DNA from: Allosphingosinicella sp042666435
Lineage (GTDB): Bacteria > Pseudomonadota > Alphaproteobacteria > Sphingomonadales > Sphingomonadaceae
Direction: 5' to 3'
NCBI RefSeq assembly: GCF_042666435.1
Contig: NZ_JBHTDC010000001.1
Coordinates: forward strand, 1,054,001 to 1,118,000
Length of the DNA: 64,000 nucleotides
The position numbers and the translations under genes are program-made. The notes under the pieces were generated by a model. That model made no database searches. It was not told where the DNA came from and saw nothing but the letters and a program-made list of their open reading frames with translations. Positions 59,157-64,000 of this stretch are shown in pieces (within the stretch, counting starts at the first letter, position 1; each line of letters starts with the position of its first letter).

Positions 59157-61394
59157 ATGGCTTTGAGCGGGACAGGAACGGGCGTCAGCCGGCGCAATCT
59201 GCTGATCGGCGGCGGCGCGGGGATCGGGCTGGTCGTCGCCTGGAGGCTGTGGCCGCGCCGCTACGAGCCGAACCTCCGCGCGGCCGACGGCGAGACTTTG
59301 TTCAACGCCTTCCTCAAGATCGGTGGCGACGGCCGGGTGATCGTCGCCGTGCCGCAGGCGGAAATGGGCCAGGGCGTCTATACCAGCCTCCCCCAGATAG
59401 TGGCGGACGAACTGGGCGCCGACTGGCGGACGGTCGCGGTCGAACCGGCGCCGATCAGCCCGCTCTACGCCAACAGCTTCCTTGCCGAGGAGGCGGCCGG
59501 GGACGGCGTTCCTTCGGCTCTGCGCGGAGTCGTGCGCTGGGCGGCGCGGGAGCAGGCGACGCGCGCGGCGCTGATGATCACCGGCGGCTCGACCTCGATC
59601 CGCGCGTTTGAGCCGCGGCTGCGCGAAGCCGGCGCCGCCGCCCGCGCCTTGCTCAGCAAGGCGGCCGCCGAAAGATGGGATGTCGAGTGGGAGCTGCTCG
59701 ACACCAGGGCCGGCTTCGTCGTCAATGGCGGCGAGCGGCTGAGCTTCGCCGAGCTGGCCGAGGCGGCGGCGGCGCAGGAGCTGCCCGAGCATCTGCCGGT
59801 TCGCGGCGGCCTGGAGAATCGCCTGACCGGCCAGTCGCTGCCGCGCATCGACCTGCCGTCCAAGGTCGACGGCTCCGCGCGCTTCGCCGGCGACGTGCGG
59901 CTCCCCGACATGGTCTATGCGTCGGTGCGGCAAGGCCCAATCGGCGGCGGCCCGCTGGCGAGCATCGATCGCGACGCCGCCGAAGCGGTCCCTGGTGTCG
60001 TCGCCTTGTTCGAGACGCCGCGCTGGGTGGGCGCGGCGGCGAGCAATTGGTGGGCCGCCAACCGCGCCGTCGAGGCGATGAAGCCCGCCTTCATTAATCC
60101 GCCCAAAGCGGCGAGCAGCGCCGGGATCGAGGCCGCGCTGGCCCAGGCGCTGGAGGCGGATGAAGGCGAACGCGCCTTCGAGAGGGGCGATGTCGCCGCG
60201 GCTTATGCCGGAGCACCGATCTTCCGCGCGCGTTACTCGGCCGGCGTCGCGCCCAACGCCCCGCTGGAGACGCTGACCGCCACCGCCCGCATCACCGGAG
60301 ACCGGCTGGAAGTGTGGGCGCCGACCCAGGCGCCTTCGCTCGCCCGCGCGGCGGCGGCGCGGGCCGCCGGCTTTCCCGAGGCGCGGGTGACCGTCTATCC
60401 GATGCTGGTCGGCGGCGGCTACGGCCGCAAGATCGAGACGATCGCCATCGAGCAGGCGGTGACGATGACCGCCCAGGTCAAGCGCCCGGTGCAGCTCGTC
60501 TGGTCGCGCATCGAGGAGACGATGCAGGACAGCTTCCGCCCGCCCGCCGCCGCGGTGATGAGCGCGAGCATGATGGAAGGCGGCCGCCTTACCGGCTGGC
60601 AGGCGCGGATCGCCGCGCCGGCGACCACCGACCAGGTGATCGGACGGCTGGACGGCGCCGAGGCTTCGGGCGACGGCGCCGACCCGGCGATGGTCGACGG
60701 GGCCGTCCCGCCTTACGACATACCGTCGGTCGCCATCGACCATCTGCCGGCCGATACCGGGCTTCGCACCGGCCTGTCGCGGTCGGGCGCCCATGGCTAT
60801 ACCGCCTTCTTCACCGAGAGCTTCGTCGACGAGCTGGCCCGCCAGGCCAGGGTGGAGCCCTTGTCGTTCCGGATGCAGATGCTCGGCTCCAACCCCCGTC
60901 TGGCCCGCTGCCTCTCGACGGCGGCGGCGCTCGGCGGCTGGGACGGCGGCGGAGCGGGGAGCAATATGGGCATCGCGGCGCACAGCGCGTTTGGATCGCA
61001 TGTCGCGACCCTGGTCGAGGTCGAGGTGGACAAGGACCAGAGGATCCGGGTGACCCGCGCTGTCTCGGCGGTCGATTGCGGCCGGGCGATCAACCCGGAC
61101 ATCGTCCGCCAGCTGATCGAGGGCGGAATCTGTCATGGCATCGCCGCCGCCACCGGGCGGCCGATCGGCATCGAAGGCGGCCTCGTCGACGCGCGCGGCT
61201 TCGGCGACCTCGGCCTGCCGACGCTCGCTTACGCGCCCGAAGTGACGGTGGAGATCATCGCCAGCCAGGAACCACCGGGAGGGGTCACCGAGCTTGGCGT
61301 GCCGACCATCGCCCCCGCCATCGCCAACGCCTTGTTCGCCGCCACCGGGCAGCGCCTGCGTTCGCTGCCGCTGGTGCCGGGGAGCGGCCAGTGA
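59157..61394 (+). CDS. Molybdopterin-binding subunit, isoquinoline 1-oxidoreductase beta (IorB) type
   Basis: A 745-residue xanthine-oxidase-family large subunit. SRRNLLIGGGAGIGLVVAW is a Tat signal, so it is exported folded. AEMGQGVYTSLPQIVADELG, GGGYGRKIETIAIEQ and the C-terminal GVTELGVPTIAPAIANALF (with the catalytic Glu) belong to the family. These enzymes hydroxylate N-heterocycles or oxidise aldehydes and need a small [2Fe-2S] subunit, which is not encoded next door. It overlaps the hemH start by four bases. Confidence 0.9.
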   Translation: MALSGTGTGVSRRNLLIGGGAGIGLVVAWRLWPRRYEPNLRAADGETLFNAFLKIGGDGRVIVAVPQAEMGQGVYTSLPQIVADELGADWRTVAVEPAPISPLYANSFLAEEAAGDGVPSALRGVVRWAAREQATRAALMITGGSTSIRAFEPRLREAGAAARALLSKAAAERWDVEWELLDTRAGFVVNGGERLSFAELAEAAAAQELPEHLPVRGGLENRLTGQSLPRIDLPSKVDGSARFAGDVRLPDMVYASVRQGPIGGGPLASIDRDAAEAVPGVVALFETPRWVGAAASNWWAANRAVEAMKPAFINPPKAASSAGIEAALAQALEADEGERAFERGDVAAAYAGAPIFRARYSAGVAPNAPLETLTATARITGDRLEVWAPTQAPSLARAAAARAAGFPEARVTVYPMLVGGGYGRKIETIAIEQAVTMTAQVKRPVQLVWSRIEETMQDSFRPPAAAVMSASMMEGGRLTGWQARIAAPATTDQVIGRLDGAEASGDGADPAMVDGAVPPYDIPSVAIDHLPADTGLRTGLSRSGAHGYTAFFTESFVDELARQARVEPLSFRMQMLGSNPRLARCLSTAAALGGWDGGGAGSNMGIAAHSAFGSHVATLVEVEVDKDQRIRVTRAVSAVDCGRAINPDIVRQLIEGGICHGIAAATGRPIGIEGGLVDARGFGDLGLPTLAYAPEVTVEIIASQEPPGGVTELGVPTIAPAIANALFAATGQRLRSLPLVPGSGQ

Positions 61395-62398
61395 ATCCGC
61401 CCCGCGACCACCCGAACGTCCCCGCGCCCCGGATCGGCGTGCTGCTGGTAAACCTGGGAACGCCCGACGCGCCCGAGCCGGGAGCCGTCAGAACCTATTT
61501 GAAGCAATTCCTCTCCGACCCCCGCGTCATCGAGATACCGCGCTTCGTCTGGCAGCCGATCCTGCGCGGAATCATCCTGCGGACCCGCCCGAAGAAATCG
61601 GCCCATGCCTACAGGCAGGTCTGGAGCGAGGAAGGATCGCCGCTCGCCGCCATCACCGCCCGGCAGGCGAAGGCGCTTCAGGGCGCGTTCGGCGACACGG
61701 TGGTGGTCGACCACGCCATGCGCTACGGCCGCCCCGCCATCGCCGAGAGGATCGACGCGCTGAAGGCGCAAGGCTGCGAACGCATCCTGCTGGCGCCGCT
61801 CTACCCCCAATATTGCGCGGCGACGACGGCGACCGCCAACGACGCGGCCTTCGCCCATCTCGCGCGGCTGCGCTGGCAACCGGCGGTGCGGACGCTGCCC
61901 CCTTATCATGACGATCCCTTGTATATCGGCGCGCTGAAGGAAAGCGTCGAGGCGAGCCTCGCCGCGCTCGATTTCGAGCCGCAGGCGATCGTCGCCAGCT
62001 TCCACGGAATGCCGGAGCGGACGCTCCAGCTCGGCGACCCCTATCACTGCCACTGCCAGAAGACGGCGCGGCTCCTTGGCGACGCGCTCGGCCGCGAGCT
62101 GGTCGTCGCCTTCCAGTCGCGTTTCGGCCGTGCGAAATGGCTCGGCCCCGCCACCGACGCGACATTGGCGGAGCTGCCCGGGAGCGGCGTCACCCGCGTC
62201 GCCATCGTCGCGCCCGGCTTTTCCGCCGACTGCCTGGAGACGCTGGAGGAGCTCGCCATCCGCGGCCGCGAGACCTTCATCGCGGCGGGCGGTACCCATT
62301 TCGCGTCGCTGCCTTGCCTCAATGACGACCCGCCCGGGATGGCGATGCTGCGCGCCCTGATCGCGCGGGAACTTGCGGGTTGGCTGAAGGCTTCATAA
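61391..62398 (+). CDS. hemH: Ferrochelatase
   Basis: A 335-residue enzyme that inserts iron into protoporphyrin IX, the last step of haem synthesis. It starts at a GTG that overlaps the upstream stop (GTGA). VLLVNLGTPDAPEPGAVRTY, VVDHAMRYGRPAI, SFHGMPERTL (with the active-site His) and GFSADCLETLEEL are in place. Cysteines in YHCHCQK and near the C-terminus could hold a [2Fe-2S] cluster as in some bacterial ferrochelatases, but I cannot confirm it. Confidence 0.95.
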   Translation: MNPPRDHPNVPAPRIGVLLVNLGTPDAPEPGAVRTYLKQFLSDPRVIEIPRFVWQPILRGIILRTRPKKSAHAYRQVWSEEGSPLAAITARQAKALQGAFGDTVVVDHAMRYGRPAIAERIDALKAQGCERILLAPLYPQYCAATTATANDAAFAHLARLRWQPAVRTLPPYHDDPLYIGALKESVEASLAALDFEPQAIVASFHGMPERTLQLGDPYHCHCQKTARLLGDALGRELVVAFQSRFGRAKWLGPATDATLAELPGSGVTRVAIVAPGFSADCLETLEELAIRGRETFIAAGGTHFASLPCLNDDPPGMAMLRALIARELAGWLKAS

Positions 62399-62433
62399 GC
62401 CCGACGAACAAGAAAAGAAGCAGGAGAGGATTT

Positions 62434-63156
62434 ATGGCACGAGTCGCTATCGTCACCGGGGGAACGCGCGGAATCGGCGAGGCGATCAGCCTCGCGCTGC
62501 ACGAGGCGGGATTGACCGTCGCCGCCAATTACGCGGGCAACGAAGAGAAAGCCCGCGCCTTCACCGAGCGCACCGGCATCCAGTCCTACAAATGGGACGT
62601 GTCGGATTTCGACGCCTGCATGGCAGGCGTCCAGCAGGTCGAGGCGGAGCTCGGGCCGGTGGACGTGCTGGTTAACAATGCCGGCATCACCCGCGACGGC
62701 ACGATGAAGCGCATGTCGCGGTCGATGTGGGACGAAGTGATCGACGTCAATCTCGGCGGCTGCTTCAACATGGCCAAGGCGGTGTTCGTCGGCATGAGCG
62801 AGCGCAAGTTCGGCCGGATCGTCAATATCGGCTCGATTAACGGCCAGGCCGGGCAATATGGCCAGGTCAATTACGCCGCCGCCAAATCCGGCATTCACGG
62901 TTTCACCAAGGCGCTGTCCCAGGAGGGCGCGCGCGCCGGCATTACCGTCAACGCCATCGCCCCCGGCTACATCGACACCGAGATGGTCGCCGCCGTGCCC
63001 CCCGAAGTGCTCGAGAAGATCGTCGCGCGGATTCCGGTCAACCGGCTCGGCAAGGCCGAGGAGATCGCCCGCGGCGTCACGTTCCTCTGCGCCGAGGATG
63101 CCGGCTTCATCACCGGATCGACCCTGTCGATCAACGGCGGCCAGCACATGTATTGA
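62434..63156 (+). CDS. phaB: Acetoacetyl-CoA reductase (PhaB type)
   Basis: A 240-residue short-chain dehydrogenase that reduces acetoacetyl-CoA to (R)-3-hydroxybutyryl-CoA for polyhydroxybutyrate. VTGGTRGIGEAISLAL is the NADPH site. The catalytic residues are S134, Y147 and K151 (NIGSINGQ, QVNYAAAKSG). NNAGITRDGTMKRM and IDTEMVAAVPPEVLEKI are typical of PhaB; FabG is the main alternative. I chose the ATG at 62434, with CAGGAGAGGA upstream. phaA and phaC are not adjacent. Confidence 0.9.
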   Translation: MARVAIVTGGTRGIGEAISLALHEAGLTVAANYAGNEEKARAFTERTGIQSYKWDVSDFDACMAGVQQVEAELGPVDVLVNNAGITRDGTMKRMSRSMWDEVIDVNLGGCFNMAKAVFVGMSERKFGRIVNIGSINGQAGQYGQVNYAAAKSGIHGFTKALSQEGARAGITVNAIAPGYIDTEMVAAVPPEVLEKIVARIPVNRLGKAEEIARGVTFLCAEDAGFITGSTLSINGGQHMY

Positions 63157-63392
63157 TGGCCGAGGACGCTTTCGCCGGCCCGGTCAAACGCTCGATGATG
63201 ATCGCCGGCCACGCGACCTCGATCAGCCTGGAGCCGATTTTCTGGCAGGCGCTGCGCGATGCCGCCGAGGCGGAGGAGCTGCCGCTCAACGCATTGGTCG
63301 CCCGCATCGACGCCGCCCGCATCGAGGCGGCGGACCCGCCGAACTTGGCGAGCGCGATCCGGGTGTGGCTGTTCGTCCGGGAGAGGGGCTGA
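63156..63392 (+). CDS. Ribbon-helix-helix domain protein, 78 aa
   Basis: A small protein reading KRSMMIAGHATSISLEPIFW, then LRDAAEAEELPLNALVARID and LASAIRVWLFVRERG. The ISLEPxFWxALRxxAxxxxxPLNALVxxID pattern is that of a ribbon-helix-helix family (RHH_4) common in Alphaproteobacteria. DNA binding is assumed from the fold. Its ATG overlaps the phaB stop (TGATG), so it may be coupled to phaB and could be a regulator; that is inference. Confidence 0.85.
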   Translation: MAEDAFAGPVKRSMMIAGHATSISLEPIFWQALRDAAEAEELPLNALVARIDAARIEAADPPNLASAIRVWLFVRERG

Positions 63393-63410
63393 GCCTCCTC
63401 TCCCGGCGGC

Positions 63411-64000
63411 CTAGCGCCCGAGCAGCACTCTCGCCTGGGTGGCGATCTGGGCGAGCATCGCGGCGGTGGTGACCGGCGCCGCCCGCGCCCGGTCGACGAC
63501 CCGCCGGAACTGGGCGATCCGCGCGCCCTGAGCATCGACCCATTTGTCAACCGCCTCCCTCGGGTCGCCGTTCCGGCGCCGTTCGAGGAATTCCAGCCGC
63601 AATTGCTCGAAGTCGCGCGCCAGGCCCGCGGTGAGGAGCCGCTCCCACTGGTCATGCGCCTCGAAGCGGTTGGCGGCGCTCTGCGCCCAGTCGAGCCCCA
63701 GCGCCTCGCCGAGCTTGGTATAAGCGTTGGTGAGCGCGATCTCGTCTATGCCCAGCCGGCGGGCCAAAGCGGAGATGCCGATGCCGCCGTTCAGCTCGAA
63801 CAGCCGGACGATGCGCTGGGTGATCGCCTCGGGCGCCCCGAGATCGATCAGCCGTTCGCGCTGAGCCGTGGACTGCTTGCGCGCCTCGCTGCGCAGCAGG
63901 TCGCCGACATTGACGCTGAGCTTGGCGAGCCCCGGCGCGAGCGATTCCACCATCTCCGCGAGCATCATCGTCGGCGGCGTGACGCGCAGCAGATCGGCGA
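63411..64000 (-). CDS. NAD-dependent glutamate dehydrogenase, C-terminal end
   Basis: The gene runs off the right edge, and about 195 C-terminal residues are visible. RLGIDEIALTNAYTKLGEAL and GLDWAQSAANRFEAHDQWER match the end of the very large (about 1600 residue) bacterial NAD-specific glutamate dehydrogenase, which turns glutamate to 2-oxoglutarate and ammonia. The visible part lies outside the catalytic core, so activity cannot be judged. The gene is convergent with phaB and the RHH gene. Confidence 0.85.
   Translation of the reverse strand, partial: ADLLRVTPPTMMLAEMVESLAPGLAKLSVNVGDLLRSEARKQSTAQRERLIDLGAPEAITQRIVRLFELNGGIGISALARRLGIDEIALTNAYTKLGEALGLDWAQSAANRFEAHDQWERLLTAGLARDFEQLRLEFLERRRNGDPREAVDKWVDAQGARIAQFRRVVDRARAAPVTTAAMLAQIATQARVLLGR

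Overview
The window looks like chromosome of an alphaproteobacterium of the order Sphingomonadales (Sphingomonas/Sphingosinicella type). It is uniformly GC-rich and densely packed. It carries the lgt-midA-GNAT-pgeF block, a DmeF-type metal exporter, PhaB, a large NAD-dependent glutamate dehydrogenase, a TonB-dependent receptor beside a TPR-sulfotransferase, and several exported families common in sphingomonads. The family reading rests on protein motifs read by eye; no database search was possible. I saw no tRNA, rRNA or CRISPR array.

Layout. 1-7.4 kb: start of an FAD-linked oxidase, a DEAD-box helicase, a GFA protein, a scar joining remnants of an antitoxin gene and a phoX phosphatase gene, purC, an M23 peptidase, a DUF455 diiron protein and dmeF. 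7.4-13.2 kb: an arginine operon argC-argJ-argB-argF-argR-argG with an ArgR-like operator directly before argC. 13.3-19.6 kb: an M20 peptidase, then a TetR regulator divergent from a Rieske oxygenase, a PYROXD2-like flavoprotein and an APC permease. 19.7-29.6 kb: envelope genes (DUF481 barrel, TonB receptor, TPR-sulfotransferase, autotransporter, LysR regulator). 30.0-31.0 kb: an isolated endolysin-holin pair, then an exported beta-helix protein. 32.2-35.4 kb: hslV and hslU separated by a flavoprotein. 35.5-43.3 kb: small exported proteins and lipoproteins, an RTX protein, a beta-propeller lipoprotein, an M15 peptidase and a CsgG-like protein. 43.5-47.2 kb: lepA followed by a small accessory island with a duplicated lepA tail and a broken IS1595-type transposase. 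47.3-64 kb: mostly housekeeping and metabolic genes (PPOX-fold protein, aldehyde dehydrogenase, PLP enzyme, DASS transporter, pgeF/GNAT/midA/lgt, acyl-CoA synthetase, molybdoenzyme, hemH, phaB, RHH protein) and the end of the glutamate dehydrogenase gene.

The most striking observation is the flavoprotein between hslV and hslU (32832-33935). It reads as a circularly permuted D-amino-acid-oxidase: the segment that normally closes this family (GLRP...HNYGHGG...SWG) comes first, behind a Tat/lipobox signal, and the GxGxxG FAD domain follows. The protein ends where the missing segment would normally begin.

Second is the arginine operon. Its ArgR, long-form ArgC, ArgJ start and gene order resemble actinobacterial argCJBDFRGH clusters more than usual alphaproteobacterial arginine genes, and it carries a paired-repeat element between argJ and argB. 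Third is a family of about 27-base hairpin units, mostly in inverted pairs (REPIN-like), at six sites. Their stems vary by compensated base changes. Three less related paired repeats lie in other gaps.
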